This document shows positions 24,991 to 34,004 of a stretch of 64,000 nucleotides of DNA, in pieces. The stretch lies in contig NZ_JAHXRQ010000023.1 in the NCBI RefSeq assembly GCF_019392335.1, positions 1-64,000 on the forward strand, given 5' to 3'. Position numbers and translations under genes: made by a program. Source of the stretch: Mameliella sp. CS4. Lineage in GTDB: Bacteria > Pseudomonadota > Alphaproteobacteria > Rhodobacterales > Rhodobacteraceae. Positions within the stretch are counted from its first letter, which is position 1; each line of letters begins with the position of its first letter. The notes below the pieces were generated by a model. The model saw only the letters and a program-made list of their open reading frames with translations. It made no database searches and had not been told where the DNA came from.

Positions 24991-26202
24991 TCAGACCCGC
25001 TCGATGATTGTTGCGGCACCCATGCCCGAGGCGATGCAGAGCGTGGCCAGGCCGGTGCCCTTGCCGGTGCGTTCCAGTTCGTCCAGCAGGGTGCCCAGGA
25101 TGATCGCCCCGGTGGCGCCCAGCGGATGGCCCATCGCGATCGAGCCGCCATTGACGTTGACCTTGCTGTCGTCCACGTCAAAGGCCTGCATGAAGCGCAG
25201 CACGACCGAGGCAAAGGCCTCGTTCACCTCGAAGAGGTCGATGTCGCTGATCGACATGCCGCTGTCCTTCAGGATCTTCTCGGTCGCGGGCACGGGGCCG
25301 GTCAGCATGATGGTCGGATCGGTGCCGATCTTGGCGGTGGCGCGGATGCGTGCGCGCGGTGTCAGCCCGTATTTCTCGCCGAATTCCTTGTTGCCGATCA
25401 GCATGGCGGCAGAGCCGTCCACGATGCCCGAACTGTTGCCCGCGTGATGGACGTGATTGACCCGCTCCAGGTGCGGATATTTCATCAGCGCGACCTTGTC
25501 GAAGCCGGGCATGACCTCGCCCATGTCCTTGAACGAGGGTTTCAGCGCTCCCAGCGTCTGCATGTTGGTTTCCGGACGCATGTACTCGTCGTGATCGAGG
25601 ATCGGCAGGCCGTTGACGTCGCGCACGGTGACGATGGATTTCTCGAACCGCTTGTCTTCCCAGGCGGCGGCCGCGCGGCGCTGGCTTTCCACCGCCAGCG
25701 CGTCGGCATCGTCACGCGAGAAGCCGTATTCGGTGGCGATGATGTCGGCGCTGATGCCCTGCGGGACGAAATAGCTTTCCATCGCCAAGCTGGGGTCGAC
25801 AGCAATCGCCGCCCCGTCGCTGCCCATCGCCACGCGGCCCATCATTTCCACGCCACCTGCGATATAGCCCATGCCCGCACCGCCGCGGACCTGGTTCGCG
25901 GCCAGGTTCACCGCCTCGAGACCCGAGGCGCAGAAGCGGTTGATCGCCAGCCCGGGGATGGATTCGTCAAGGTCCGAGGCCAGAACGGCAGAGCGCGCCA
26001 GGCAGCCGCCCTGTTCGCCGACCTGGGTGACATTGCCCCAGATCACGTCCTCGACCGCGTGGCCGTCGAGCCCGTTGCGCTCTTTGACCGCGTTCAGCAC
26101 CTGAGCGGACAGGCGCAGCGAGGTCACCTCGTGCAGCGCGCCATCCTTGCGGCCTTTGCCGCGCGGGGTGCGGACGGCGTCGTAGATAAATACGTCGGTC
26201 AT
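24991..26202 (-). CDS. fadA: Acetyl-CoA C-acyltransferase (thiolase, FadA type)
   Basis: A 403-residue thiolase. The acylated Cys is in NRFCASGLEAVN (about 90), the His in GGSIAMGHPLGATGA, and the second Cys in LCIASGMGAATIIE. It cleaves 3-ketoacyl-CoA with CoA to release acetyl-CoA, the last step of beta-oxidation after FadJ. It lies 16 bases downstream of the GST gene. The family includes acetoacetyl-CoA-specific members, but the fadJ context favours a degradative FadA role. Confidence 0.92.
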   Translation of the reverse strand: MTDVFIYDAVRTPRGKGRKDGALHEVTSLRLSAQVLNAVKERNGLDGHAVEDVIWGNVTQVGEQGGCLARSAVLASDLDESIPGLAINRFCASGLEAVNLAANQVRGGAGMGYIAGGVEMMGRVAMGSDGAAIAVDPSLAMESYFVPQGISADIIATEYGFSRDDADALAVESQRRAAAAWEDKRFEKSIVTVRDVNGLPILDHDEYMRPETNMQTLGALKPSFKDMGEVMPGFDKVALMKYPHLERVNHVHHAGNSSGIVDGSAAMLIGNKEFGEKYGLTPRARIRATAKIGTDPTIMLTGPVPATEKILKDSGMSISDIDLFEVNEAFASVVLRFMQAFDVDDSKVNVNGGSIAMGHPLGATGAIILGTLLDELERTGKGTGLATLCIASGMGAATIIERV

Positions 26203-26218
26203 CTTGGGTCCTTCTTCG

Positions 26219-26857
26219 TCAGGCGCGGTCCGCGGGGGAGCCGGGCATCAGGTCATAGGGGGCCTTCCAGCCGGGAAGACCCTGGATATTCGAAAGCCAA
26301 CGGTCGATCGCCGGCCAGTCGGTGCGGTCAAAGCCGAAGGGTTCGGGGTAATAGAGATAGCCGCAGCAAGTCAGATCGGCATTGGTCGGGGCCTCGCCCA
26401 CGATCCAGTCCCGCCCCTCCAGGTGGGCATCGAGGATCTGGTAGGCGGACTTCAGGCGCCCCTGCATGAAGCCGATTACCTCTGCGGGCCGCTTCTCCTC
26501 AGGCAGGAAGTTCATCAGGAAGCGCGTCATGCCCGCGATCGAGCTGAGCTTGTGGTTGTCCCAGAGCACCCAGCGCAGCACCTCGCGCTTTTCCTCGGGC
26601 GTCGTGCCGCCGAAATGCCCGTAGCTGTCGCTCAGGTACTGCTGGATGACACCGGACTGGGTGAGGCGGGTTTCGCCATCCACCAGCACCGGGCATTCTC
26701 CCATCTCGTTGACCTCGGCGCGGTAGGCCGCGCCCCGGGTCTCGCCGTTGAAGAAATCGACTTTGACAGGCGCCCACTCCAGCCCCGCCAGTTCCAGCGC
26801 CAGCGCCGCCTTGTAGGAATGCCCCGACTCGCCGAAGCAGTAGAGTTTGATCGTCAT
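26219..26857 (-). CDS. Glutathione S-transferase family protein
   Basis: A 212-residue GST. The N-terminal thioredoxin-like domain starts TIKLYCFGESGHSYKAALAL, with a Ser near residue 10 likely to activate glutathione. GECPVLVDGETRLTQSGVIQQYL contains the cis-Pro and the glutathione-binding Gln-Ser pair. The C-terminal helical domain includes the APTNADLTCCGYLYY segment. Substrate unknown. It precedes thiolase by 16 bases and follows an intergenic inverted-repeat element. Confidence 0.9.
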   Translation of the reverse strand: MTIKLYCFGESGHSYKAALALELAGLEWAPVKVDFFNGETRGAAYRAEVNEMGECPVLVDGETRLTQSGVIQQYLSDSYGHFGGTTPEEKREVLRWVLWDNHKLSSIAGMTRFLMNFLPEEKRPAEVIGFMQGRLKSAYQILDAHLEGRDWIVGEAPTNADLTCCGYLYYPEPFGFDRTDWPAIDRWLSNIQGLPGWKAPYDLMPGSPADRA

Positions 26858-26926
26858 GCGCCGCGCCTCCCGTTGCGCTCGTTGATCCCGTCAGGCAGCG
26901 GGGGTTTCACACCCCCGCACCCCCGT

Positions 26927-27153
26927 GGAGGTATTTTCAGAGAGAAGAAGCAAAAAGGGGCCTCTCAGGGTAACGGCGCGTTAAGGTTAACCCGCCATCC
27001 TCGTCCTTGCGGTACAGGCTGGAGAGCCGATGACCGCGAGAGGAGAAGCCCCGCACCTAGCCAAAGGTGCGGGCATCGCAGGAAGGTCGACTGCTGCCCT
27101 GACCTTTGGGTCCGATGTGCGACCTTCCTGTTTCTTCTCTCTGAAAATACTCC
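26927..27153. repeat. Intergenic element bounded by 22-23-base inverted repeats
   Basis: The arm at 26927-26949 contains GGTATTTTCAGAGAGAAGAA. Its reverse complement recurs at 27132-27153 with one inserted base. Between them lie a perfect hairpin, CCGCACCT (27051-27058) with AGGTGCGG (27065-27072), and an 11-bp perfect inverted pair CAGGAAGGTCG (27079-27089) and CGACCTTCCTG (27120-27130) ending directly at the right arm. No gene is seen in the 325-base gap. It may be a non-autonomous palindromic repeat element or an RNA structure between two parts of the operon. Confidence 0.6.
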
Positions 27154-27182
27154 AATCTTCGATTTGCCATTCTGCGCCGCCA

Positions 27183-28322
27183 TCAGAGACTGCGCGCGAT
27201 CAGTTCCTTCATGATCTCGTTGGTGCCGCCATAGATGCGCTGCACCCTCGCGTCCGTCCACATCTCGGCCACGGCGTATTCCTGCATGAAACCATAGCCA
27301 CCATGCAGTTGCAGGCAGTCATCCAGTACCTCGCCCTGGGTGTCGCTGAGCCAGTATTTCGCCATCGCTGCCTTTTCGACAGTCAGTTTGCCTTCGAGAT
27401 GTTCGGCAATACAGGCATCGAGGAAAGCGTGCGCCACGGTCGTTTTCGTCTGGCATTCGGCCAGCTTGAAACGCGTGTTCTGGAATTGCATCAGCGGGCC
27501 GCCGAAGGCCTCGCGTTCCTTGCAGTAGGCGATGGTGCGCGCGACCGCGCCTTCCATCGCGCCCACGGCGCCGCAGCCGATGATCAGCCGTTCCTGTGGC
27601 AGCTGGGTCATCATCTGGTAGAAGCCGCGCCCCTCTTCGCCGCCCAGCAGGTTTTCCGGTGCGATCTCGACATTGTCGAAGAAGAGCTCGGAGGTGTCCG
27701 CCGCGTGGCAGCCGATCTTTTCGAGGTTGCGGCCACGGGAAAACCCCTCGGCACCCTCGGTCTCGACCACCGCCAGGGATACGCCTTTCGCGCCCTCGGC
27801 CGGGTCGGTCTTGGCCGCGACGATCACCAGGTTGGCGTGCTGGCCATTGGTGATGAAGGTCTTTTGGCCGGTCAGCCGGTAGGCATTGCCCTCGCGGATC
27901 GCGCGGGTGCGAATGCCCTGCACGTCCGACCCGCCCGAGGGTTCGGTCATCGCCAGGGCGCCCACGATCTCGCCGGATACCATTTTCGGCAGCCAGCGCT
28001 GTTTCTGCTCCTCGGTGCCATAGGCGAGGATGTAATGCGCCACGATGCCCGAGTGGATGCCGTGCCCCCATGAGGCGAGGTTGGCGCGCGCCGCTTCCAT
28101 CAGGATCACCGCCTCGTGGCCGAAGTCGCCGCCGGCGCCGCCGTATTCTTCGGGGATCGAGGGGCAGAGCAGACCTAGGTCCCCGGCCTGTTGCCAGGTC
28201 TCCGGGTCCATCTGGCCCTGTTTGCGCCACTTGTCGTAGAGCGGGGTCCATTCGGCCTCGATGAACTTTGCGGTCATCTCGGCCAGCATGGCGTGTTCGT
28301 CTGTCATCCAGTCGCGCGGCAT
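27183..28322 (-). CDS. Acyl-CoA dehydrogenase
   Basis: A 379-residue flavoprotein of the acyl-CoA dehydrogenase family. It has the N-terminal helical domain, the middle motif ALAMTEPSGGSDVQGI for FAD/substrate binding, and the C-terminal GYGFMQEYAVAEMWTDARVQ followed by IYGGTNEIMKELIA, whose Glu is the usual catalytic base. It introduces the trans-2 double bond in acyl-CoA and passes electrons to ETF. Chain-length preference cannot be read. It lies 8 bases downstream of the 70-codon gene. Confidence 0.92.
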   Translation of the reverse strand: MPRDWMTDEHAMLAEMTAKFIEAEWTPLYDKWRKQGQMDPETWQQAGDLGLLCPSIPEEYGGAGGDFGHEAVILMEAARANLASWGHGIHSGIVAHYILAYGTEEQKQRWLPKMVSGEIVGALAMTEPSGGSDVQGIRTRAIREGNAYRLTGQKTFITNGQHANLVIVAAKTDPAEGAKGVSLAVVETEGAEGFSRGRNLEKIGCHAADTSELFFDNVEIAPENLLGGEEGRGFYQMMTQLPQERLIIGCGAVGAMEGAVARTIAYCKEREAFGGPLMQFQNTRFKLAECQTKTTVAHAFLDACIAEHLEGKLTVEKAAMAKYWLSDTQGEVLDDCLQLHGGYGFMQEYAVAEMWTDARVQRIYGGTNEIMKELIARSL

Positions 28323-28330
28323 CCGGGCTC

Positions 28331-28543
28331 CTATTTCTTGCGCTCGTCGAGGTCGGCGTTGAACAGGCGCAGCCGGTGGGCCAGCGCCTCGCTGTCGGTC
28401 ACGCTCTCGAAATGTTCGAAGAGGAAGGACAGGGCCTCGCCCTCGTCCAGCCCGGCCTCATGGGCAAAGGATTTCAGCTTGCGATAGCCGTCCTCGGTCA
28501 TGGCGACCGGAAAGCGGCGGGTCAGGCGAAAGCGTTTGGGCAT
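28331..28543 (-). CDS. Small conserved-looking hypothetical protein between two acyl-CoA dehydrogenases
   Basis: A 70-residue acidic/basic protein. A GGAGG Shine-Dalgarno lies five bases before ATG 28543, and the gene fits tightly in the operon. Predicted helices are TEDGYRKLKSFAHEAG and DEGEALSFLFEHF. It is not recognised; no metal or DNA-binding motif is visible. The strong ribosome site and operon position support it being real. Confidence 0.7.
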   Translation of the reverse strand: MPKRFRLTRRFPVAMTEDGYRKLKSFAHEAGLDEGEALSFLFEHFESVTDSEALAHRLRLFNADLDERKK

Positions 28544-28626
28544 GGGTCCTCCGACGTCAGGGGCGCCGGGCGGGAAATCCCGCCGCGGGCGCAGGGCGGG
28601 GAGATCCCCGCCGCCACACCTTCGAC

Positions 28627-30408
28627 TCAGAAGGCTTCTGCCTCAAGCGCCATGACCGGCTCTGCCCCGGATTCGATGCGTTTCAGGTGCGTCGCCGTCA
28701 TCGGCAGCTGCCGCGCCATGTAGTACCGCCCGGTGGCCAGCTTGGCGTTCAGGTACTCTGCATCGCCATCGCCTGCCGCCAGTTTGCCGCGCGCGGTCCA
28801 GGCCATGCGCGCCCACATCAGGCCAAGGCAGACATGGCCGAAGAGGTGCATGAAATCATAAGAGCCGGACAGGGCGTTGTTCGGGTTCTTCATGCCGTGC
28901 TGCATGAAATACATCCCCGCCGCCTGCAGGTCCTTCGAGGCGGCCTTGAGCGGATCGAGGAATTGCGCGTCAAAATCCTCGTCCTGGCCCTTGTGGTCGG
29001 CGATGAAGCTCTTGACCATCTCGAAGAAGCCCATGACGTGTTTGCCGCCGTCCTGGCCCAGCTTGCGGCCCACGAGGTCAAGCGACTGGATGCCGTTGGT
29101 GCCTTCGTAGATCATGGTGATGCGGGCGTCGCGGACAAATTGTTCCAGCCCCCATTCACGGGTAAAGCCCGATCCGCCCAGCGTCTGCTGTGCCAGCACC
29201 GTGGTCTCGAACCCCTTGTCGGTCAGGAAACCCTTGATGACCGGCGTCAGCAGGGAAATCAGCCCCTCGGCCTGCGCGTCCTCGTTGCGATGCGCGCGGT
29301 CGATCATCGAGGCGCCCCACATGACGAAGGCGCGCGCGCCCTCGGTAAAGGCCTTCTGGTCCATCAGGTTGCGGCGCACGTCCGGGTGCACGATGATCGG
29401 GTCGGCGGGGCCGTCGGGGTTCTTGACCCCGGTCACGTCGCGGCCCTGCACCCGGTCCTTGGCAAAGGCCAGCGCGTTCTGGTAGGCAACCGCGCCTTGT
29501 GCATATCCCTGCAGGCCGACGCCCAGACGGGCCTCGTTCATCATGGTGAACATCGCGCGCATGCCCTTGTGCGCCTCGCCCACCAGGAACCCCTTGGCGC
29601 CGTCGTAATTCATCACGCAGGTGGCGTTGCCGTGGATGCCCATCTTGGATTCCAGCCCGCCGCAGGAAACCGCGTTGCGTTCGCCCAGGCTGCCATCCTC
29701 GTTCACCATGAACTTGGGCACGATAAAGAGAGAAATCCCCTTCACGCCCTCGGGCGCGTCGGGCAGCTTGGCCAGCACGAGGTGGATGATATTGTCCACC
29801 ATGTCGTGTTCGCCGGCGCTGATCCAGATCTTCTGACCGGTGATGGCATAGCTGCCGTCGTCATTCGGCACGGCCTTGGTGCGGATGAGACCCAGGTCCG
29901 TGCCGCAATGCGGCTCGGTCAGGTTCATGGTCCCGCCCCATTCGCAGCTGACCATCTTGGGCAGGTACATCGCCTTCTGTTCGTCCGAGCCATGCGCATG
30001 GAGGGCGTTGTAGGCGCCATGCGTCAGGCCCGGGTACATGTTGAAGGCCATGTTGGCCGAGGAGAACATCTCGCCTACCGCGGTGGCCACGACATAAGGA
30101 AGGCCCTGGCCGCCGTATTCGGGATCGCAGTCCAGCGCCGTCCAGCCGCCGTCGCGCATCTGGTCGAATGCCTCGTGAAACCCCTTGGGTGTGCGGACCA
30201 CGCCGTTTTCCAGCGTGCAGCCCTCTTCGTCGCCGACCGGGTTCAGCGGCGCCAGCACGTTCTCCGCCAGCTTCGCCGCTTCGCCAAGGATCGCCTCCAG
30301 CGTCTCGCGGTCGAGCTCGGCATAGCCGGGGATGTCCTGCGCGCTGAGCTGCAGCACGTCGTCCAGGAGGAACACCTGGTCCTTGGTCGGCGCCGTGTAG
30401 ATGGGCAT
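28627..30408 (-). CDS. Long-form acyl-CoA dehydrogenase (DmdC/FadE-like, about 590 residues)
   Basis: A 593-residue acyl-CoA dehydrogenase with the C-terminal extension typical of the long family that includes DmdC (methylmercaptopropionyl-CoA dehydrogenase). FAD/substrate motif: TMNLTEPHCGTDLGLI. Catalytic Glu: MIYEGTNGIQSLDL. The extra C-terminal domain (about 470-593) contains HKGQDEDFDAQFLDPLK. The family covers both fatty-acyl and sulfur-containing acyl substrates, so the substrate is left open. The start is ATG 30408, preceded by a GGGAGAGAG ribosome site. It is 37 bases downstream of a MerR gene. Confidence 0.9.
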   Translation of the reverse strand: MPIYTAPTKDQVFLLDDVLQLSAQDIPGYAELDRETLEAILGEAAKLAENVLAPLNPVGDEEGCTLENGVVRTPKGFHEAFDQMRDGGWTALDCDPEYGGQGLPYVVATAVGEMFSSANMAFNMYPGLTHGAYNALHAHGSDEQKAMYLPKMVSCEWGGTMNLTEPHCGTDLGLIRTKAVPNDDGSYAITGQKIWISAGEHDMVDNIIHLVLAKLPDAPEGVKGISLFIVPKFMVNEDGSLGERNAVSCGGLESKMGIHGNATCVMNYDGAKGFLVGEAHKGMRAMFTMMNEARLGVGLQGYAQGAVAYQNALAFAKDRVQGRDVTGVKNPDGPADPIIVHPDVRRNLMDQKAFTEGARAFVMWGASMIDRAHRNEDAQAEGLISLLTPVIKGFLTDKGFETTVLAQQTLGGSGFTREWGLEQFVRDARITMIYEGTNGIQSLDLVGRKLGQDGGKHVMGFFEMVKSFIADHKGQDEDFDAQFLDPLKAASKDLQAAGMYFMQHGMKNPNNALSGSYDFMHLFGHVCLGLMWARMAWTARGKLAAGDGDAEYLNAKLATGRYYMARQLPMTATHLKRIESGAEPVMALEAEAF

Positions 30409-30445
30409 GTCTCTCTCTCCCTGAAAGTCCTGCCCGCGGCCGCGC

Positions 30446-30847
30446 TTATTCGGCCGCGCGCTTCTGGTCCATCGAGGCCAGCATCCGCTCACCCCATTTC
30501 ATCTGGTCCTGCAACTCTCCGATCGCCGCGTTCAGCTCGTCGCGCTGCCGGATCAGCTCCGCCAGGCGGTCCCGGGCCACGTCATAAGCCGCCGCCAGCT
30601 GCGTGCGCTGCTGGTCGCCCACATCGTAGAGATCCAGCAGTTGCCGGATTTCCTCCAGGCTAAAGCCGAAACGCTTGCCCCGCAGGATCAGCTTCAGCCG
30701 CGCCCGGTCGCGCCGGGTGAACAGCCGTTTCTGGCCTTCGCGGATCGGGAAGAGCAGCTCCTTCTGCTCGTAAAAGCGCAGCGTCCTCGGGGTCACTTCG
30801 AAGGCGTCGCACGTCTCCCGGATCGTCATCAGTTGCTCGTCTGCCAT
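30446..30847 (-). CDS. MerR-family transcriptional regulator 1
   Basis: A 133-residue MerR protein. The N-terminal winged HTH reads TIRETCDAFEVTPRTLRFYEQKELL, followed by RRDRARLKLILRGKRFGFSLEEI and a C-terminal coiled-coil (about 75-115). No metal-binding cysteines are present, so it is not a metal sensor. MerR regulators of the LiuR type control acyl-CoA and branched-chain degradation in proteobacteria, which fits the downstream dehydrogenases. The start is taken at ATG 30847; ATG codons at 30856 and 30877 are alternatives. Confidence 0.87.
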   Translation of the reverse strand: MADEQLMTIRETCDAFEVTPRTLRFYEQKELLFPIREGQKRLFTRRDRARLKLILRGKRFGFSLEEIRQLLDLYDVGDQQRTQLAAAYDVARDRLAELIRQRDELNAAIGELQDQMKWGERMLASMDQKRAAE

Positions 30848-30968
30848 GTCTCGCATCCTCGGTTCTCCGTCCGTCACAGTTCCGTCACGACAACCGAGGT
30901 GCGTCTTTCGAGGCTTTCATACAATGGGAAAACCGGGTGACGTAACTCATACGCTGCGTCACTTTATG

Positions 30969-31032
30969 CTTGACGTAAGATAAGGCAAGGTCAAGTGGTC
31001 GACTGCGCAATTTTATACCAAGTGGTAAAAAA
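30969..31032. promoter_or_regulatory. Two palindromes in the MerR-MerR intergenic region
   Basis: CTTGAC (30969-30974) and GTCAAG (30990-30995) are perfect arms around a 15-base AT-rich spacer containing GTAAGATAAGG. A second palindrome spans 31011-31032: TTTTATACCA, AG, TGGTAAAAAA, with 9 of 10 pairs. Both lie upstream of MerR regulator 1 and are candidate operators for one or both MerR proteins. Confidence 0.45.
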
Positions 31033-31092
31033 TTCCAGGGCGCGCTCGGGGTAAGGAATTCCTGACCCAGATTGACGCAGGGGCGACTCGCG

Positions 31093-31470
31093 TCAGGCAG
31101 AATGCCCCAGCGAGTCGGCGGTCTGGTCGCGCAGGGTCTTGAGCTCGTTCATCGCCTCTTCCAGCTGCTGGCGTTCCTCGGCCAGCTGTTTCAGCTGCCG
31201 GTCCGCCATTTCCAGCCAGGCCTGCATCTGGGCCTCGGTGCCTTCTTCCTCGTAGATCATCAGCCACTGGCGGATTTCCTCGAGCTGGAACCCGAAACGG
31301 CGTCCGCGCAGGATCAGCGTCATGCGGGCGATCTCGCGCGCGCCATAATGGCGCGTGCGCCCCTCACGCTCGGGCGAGATCAGTTCGATATACTCGTAGT
31401 ACCGCAGGGTCCGCGGCGTCACGTCGAACTTCGCGCACATCTCCTTGAAGGTCAGACGCGTCTCGTCCAT
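31093..31470 (-). CDS. MerR-family transcriptional regulator 2
   Basis: A 125-residue paralogue of regulator 1. The HTH is TFKEMCAKFDVTPRTLRYYEYIEL, followed by AREIARMTLILRGRRFGFQLEEI and a coiled-coil of about 45 residues. The shared GRRFGF/GKRFGF wing and the coiled-coil length make the two proteins close relatives, and they could form heterodimers. It is divergent from the first thioesterase gene. The effector is unknown; acyl-CoA is a guess from context. Confidence 0.87.
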   Translation of the reverse strand: MDETRLTFKEMCAKFDVTPRTLRYYEYIELISPEREGRTRHYGAREIARMTLILRGRRFGFQLEEIRQWLMIYEEEGTEAQMQAWLEMADRQLKQLAEERQQLEEAMNELKTLRDQTADSLGHSA

Positions 31471-31606
31471 CGCTTGTCTCCCATCGGCTTCGGGCGAAAT
31501 CTAAGCCCAGCCCGTCGGGGTGACAAGCCGCCTCGCCCGGGCAGGCGGAACGTCCCGCTTGCAGCGCCGCGATCCCGCGACCATAAAGACCCCAAGGAGA
31601 TCCCGC

Positions 31607-32029
31607 ATGAGCGCAGACAAGGCAGATATCGCCCGTCAATTCATCGATTCCATCCCTCACTGCAAGGCGCTGGGCATGGAAATCGCGGATCTTGGCGACG
31701 GCATCGCAGAGATCCGTATGCCCTATGACGCGCGGTTCATCGGCGACCCGGAGACCGGTGTGATCCACGGCGGCGCGGTCTCGGCCCTGATGGACACCTG
31801 CAGCGGGGCGGCGGTGATGAGCCATCCGAAATCGCCGGCGGGCACAGCCACCATCGACCTGCGCATCGACTATATGCGACCGGCGACACCGGGCCAGGCG
31901 ATCACCGCGCGGGCAGTCTGCCACCATATCACCCGCTCGGTCGCCTTCGTGCGCGCGACGGCCACGGACGAGGACACCGACCGCCCGGTCGCCACCGCAA
32001 CCGGCACCTTCACCGTGGAGGCCCAGTGA
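31607..32029 (+). CDS. PaaI-family hotdog thioesterase 1
   Basis: A 140-residue hotdog thioesterase. The family signature is seen as TGVIHGGAVSALMDTCSGAAV, where Asp in the helix is the likely catalytic acid. TIDLRIDYMRPA follows. It hydrolyses acyl- or aryl-CoA esters. AAGGAG lies nine bases before ATG 31607. Its stop overlaps the start of the second thioesterase (TGATG). Confidence 0.88.
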   Translation: MSADKADIARQFIDSIPHCKALGMEIADLGDGIAEIRMPYDARFIGDPETGVIHGGAVSALMDTCSGAAVMSHPKSPAGTATIDLRIDYMRPATPGQAITARAVCHHITRSVAFVRATATDEDTDRPVATATGTFTVEAQ

Positions 32030-32538
32030 TGGCGCGTTCCGCCCCCGAACCCGTCCAGGTCATCAAACAGCGCCGTGACGCGGCGCTGTCGGCGTTGGTG
32101 TCTGGCGTGCCCTACATGCAGTATCTCGGCGTGCGCTTTGACCGGCGCGGGGATGAGCTGACTGCCGTCTTGCCCTTCGATGACAAGCTGATCGGCAACC
32201 CGATGCTGCCTGCGATCCACGGCGGGGTGACGGCGGCCTTTCTGGAAATCACCGCGATGGTCACCCTGAACTGGAGCTATCTCTGGCAGGATATCGAGTC
32301 CGGTGCGCTGGATCCCGACAGCATGACCCGGGGCGCGCTGCCCCGCCTGCCCAAGACCATCGACTTTACGGTGGACTACCTGCGCTCGGGCCTGCCGCGC
32401 GACGCCTATGGCCGCGCCCGCGTCACACGGTCGGGTCGGCGCTATGCCAGCGTCCAGGCCGAGGCCTGGCAGGATAACCGCGACCGCCCCTTTGCCCAGG
32501 CCAATGCGCATTTCCTGATGCCGCGCCAGGACGGGTAA
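32029..32538 (+). CDS. PaaI-family hotdog thioesterase 2
   Basis: A 169-residue hotdog protein. The signature is LPAIHGGVTAAFLEITAMVTL, and TIDFTVDYLRSG parallels the RIDYMRPA of thioesterase 1. It is longer than copy 1 owing to a loop at about 80-105. The ATG 32029 lies within the upstream stop; GTG 32026 is an alternative. The pair is divergent from MerR regulator 2 and probably part of the same acyl-CoA regulon. Confidence 0.85.
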   Translation: MARSAPEPVQVIKQRRDAALSALVSGVPYMQYLGVRFDRRGDELTAVLPFDDKLIGNPMLPAIHGGVTAAFLEITAMVTLNWSYLWQDIESGALDPDSMTRGALPRLPKTIDFTVDYLRSGLPRDAYGRARVTRSGRRYASVQAEAWQDNRDRPFAQANAHFLMPRQDG

Positions 32539-32647
32539 GCGGGCAGGGCGCGGATTACCTGACGTAAATTGTCGGCCCGCCCTTGCCGTTTCCGCGGGGC
32601 GCCCATATCCCGGGGTCATCCCGTTTCCAAAAGACACCCGGGGAACC

Positions 32648-33970
32648 ATGACCGCGTCCCAGCCCATCACCCATGCCCGCGTTCTCACGATCGCCGTGCC
32701 GATCGTGATTTCCAACATGACCGTGCCGCTGCAGGGCATTGCGGATACGGCGATCATCGGCCAGATCCCCGATGCCACGCCCATCGCCGCCGTGGCCGTG
32801 GGTGCCGCGCTGATCACTGCTATGCTCTGGGTCTTTGCCTTTTTGCGCATGGGAACGGCGGGAATGACGGCGCAGGCCCAGGGCGCCGGCAACCGGGCCG
32901 AAGTGGCGGCCCTGTTGACCCGGGCGCTGATGATCGGCGGGGCAGGCGGGCTGTTGCTGATCCCGCTCTTCGGGCCCGTCGCCGCCTTCGGCTTTGGCCT
33001 GTCGCCCGCCAGCGACGAGGTCAAGGCGCTGGCCCAGGGCTATATGGACATCCGGATACTCTCTGCCCCGGCGGCCATCGCGATCTACGGCATCAACGGA
33101 TGGCTGGGAGCGCAGGAGCGGACTCGCGCCATGCTGGTGCTGCAACTCTGGCTGGTGGCGGTGAACGTCGGGCTGAACGTGCTCTTCGTCACCGGCTTTG
33201 ACATGGGGGTCGAGGGCGTAGCCTGGGCGACCTTCGTTGCCGACTGGACCGGGCTGGTTCTGGGGCTCTGGCTGTGCCGCTCCGCCTTCGCGAACCCGGC
33301 CTGGCGCGACTGGCCGCGAGTGTTCGACCGCGCGCGTCTGCGCCACATGGCGGCGGTGAACACCGACATCCTGATCCGTTCGCTTCTGCTCGAGGCGATC
33401 ATGCTGTCCTTCATCTTCTATTACAGCGCAGGGTTCGGCGTGGTGACGCTGGCCGCCAGCCAGGTCCTGCTGCATTTCATTGAGGTCATGGCCTACGCGC
33501 TGGACGGCTTTGCCTTTGCCGCCGAGGCGCTGGTGGGCCAGGCTTTTGGGGCCCGCGCGGTGGTCGCGCTGCGGCGGGCGGTGCGGCTGACCGCGCTCTG
33601 GGGATTCCTGTCGAACCTGGTCTTCGCCCTGGGCTTTGCCCTTCTGGGCAGCACGATCATCGATGCCATGACCAAGGACCCCGAGGTACAAGAGACCGCC
33701 CGGATCTACCTGCCCTGGATCGTTGCAACTCCCATCCTGGGCCTGCCCGCCTGGATACTGGACGGGATCTTCATCGGGGCGACCCGAACCCGCGACATGC
33801 GCAACATGATGGCGATCTCGGTGGCGGTCTATTTTATCGGCGTCACGCTTATGGTGCCGGTCTGGGGGCCGCATGGGCTCTGGGCGGCGCTGATGATCGC
33901 CTATGTTACCCGCGCGGCGACGCTGGCGCTGCGTTACCCGGCGCTGGAACGCGCGGCAATGGCCGCTTAA
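32648..33970 (+). CDS. MATE-family multidrug/sodium antiporter 1
   Basis: A 440-residue inner-membrane protein with about twelve hydrophobic helices and the two-fold MATE repeat. N-terminal IVISNMTVPLQGIADTAIIGQ is the family hallmark. FLRMGTAGMTAQAQGAGN and the second-half equivalent ALDGFAFAAEALVGQAFGA are also diagnostic. It exports cationic drugs or metabolites by Na+ or H+ antiport; substrate unknown. Its stop codon lies in a TTAA-N7-TTAA box. Confidence 0.9.
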   Translation: MTASQPITHARVLTIAVPIVISNMTVPLQGIADTAIIGQIPDATPIAAVAVGAALITAMLWVFAFLRMGTAGMTAQAQGAGNRAEVAALLTRALMIGGAGGLLLIPLFGPVAAFGFGLSPASDEVKALAQGYMDIRILSAPAAIAIYGINGWLGAQERTRAMLVLQLWLVAVNVGLNVLFVTGFDMGVEGVAWATFVADWTGLVLGLWLCRSAFANPAWRDWPRVFDRARLRHMAAVNTDILIRSLLLEAIMLSFIFYYSAGFGVVTLAASQVLLHFIEVMAYALDGFAFAAEALVGQAFGARAVVALRRAVRLTALWGFLSNLVFALGFALLGSTIIDAMTKDPEVQETARIYLPWIVATPILGLPAWILDGIFIGATRTRDMRNMMAISVAVYFIGVTLMVPVWGPHGLWAALMIAYVTRAATLALRYPALERAAMAA

Positions 33971-33981
33971 CGCGGTATTAA
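33967..33981. promoter_or_regulatory. CtrA-type box TTAA-N7-TTAA
   Basis: TTAA 33967-33970 and TTAA 33978-33981, seven bases apart and followed by C, form a full CtrA consensus. It overlaps the MATE stop and lies 24 bases before the 76-codon gene. CtrA is the cell-cycle and motility regulator of alphaproteobacteria. Binding is inferred. Confidence 0.4.
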
Positions 33982-34004
33982 CCGGTCTGAGGTGAGATCG
34001 GGGC

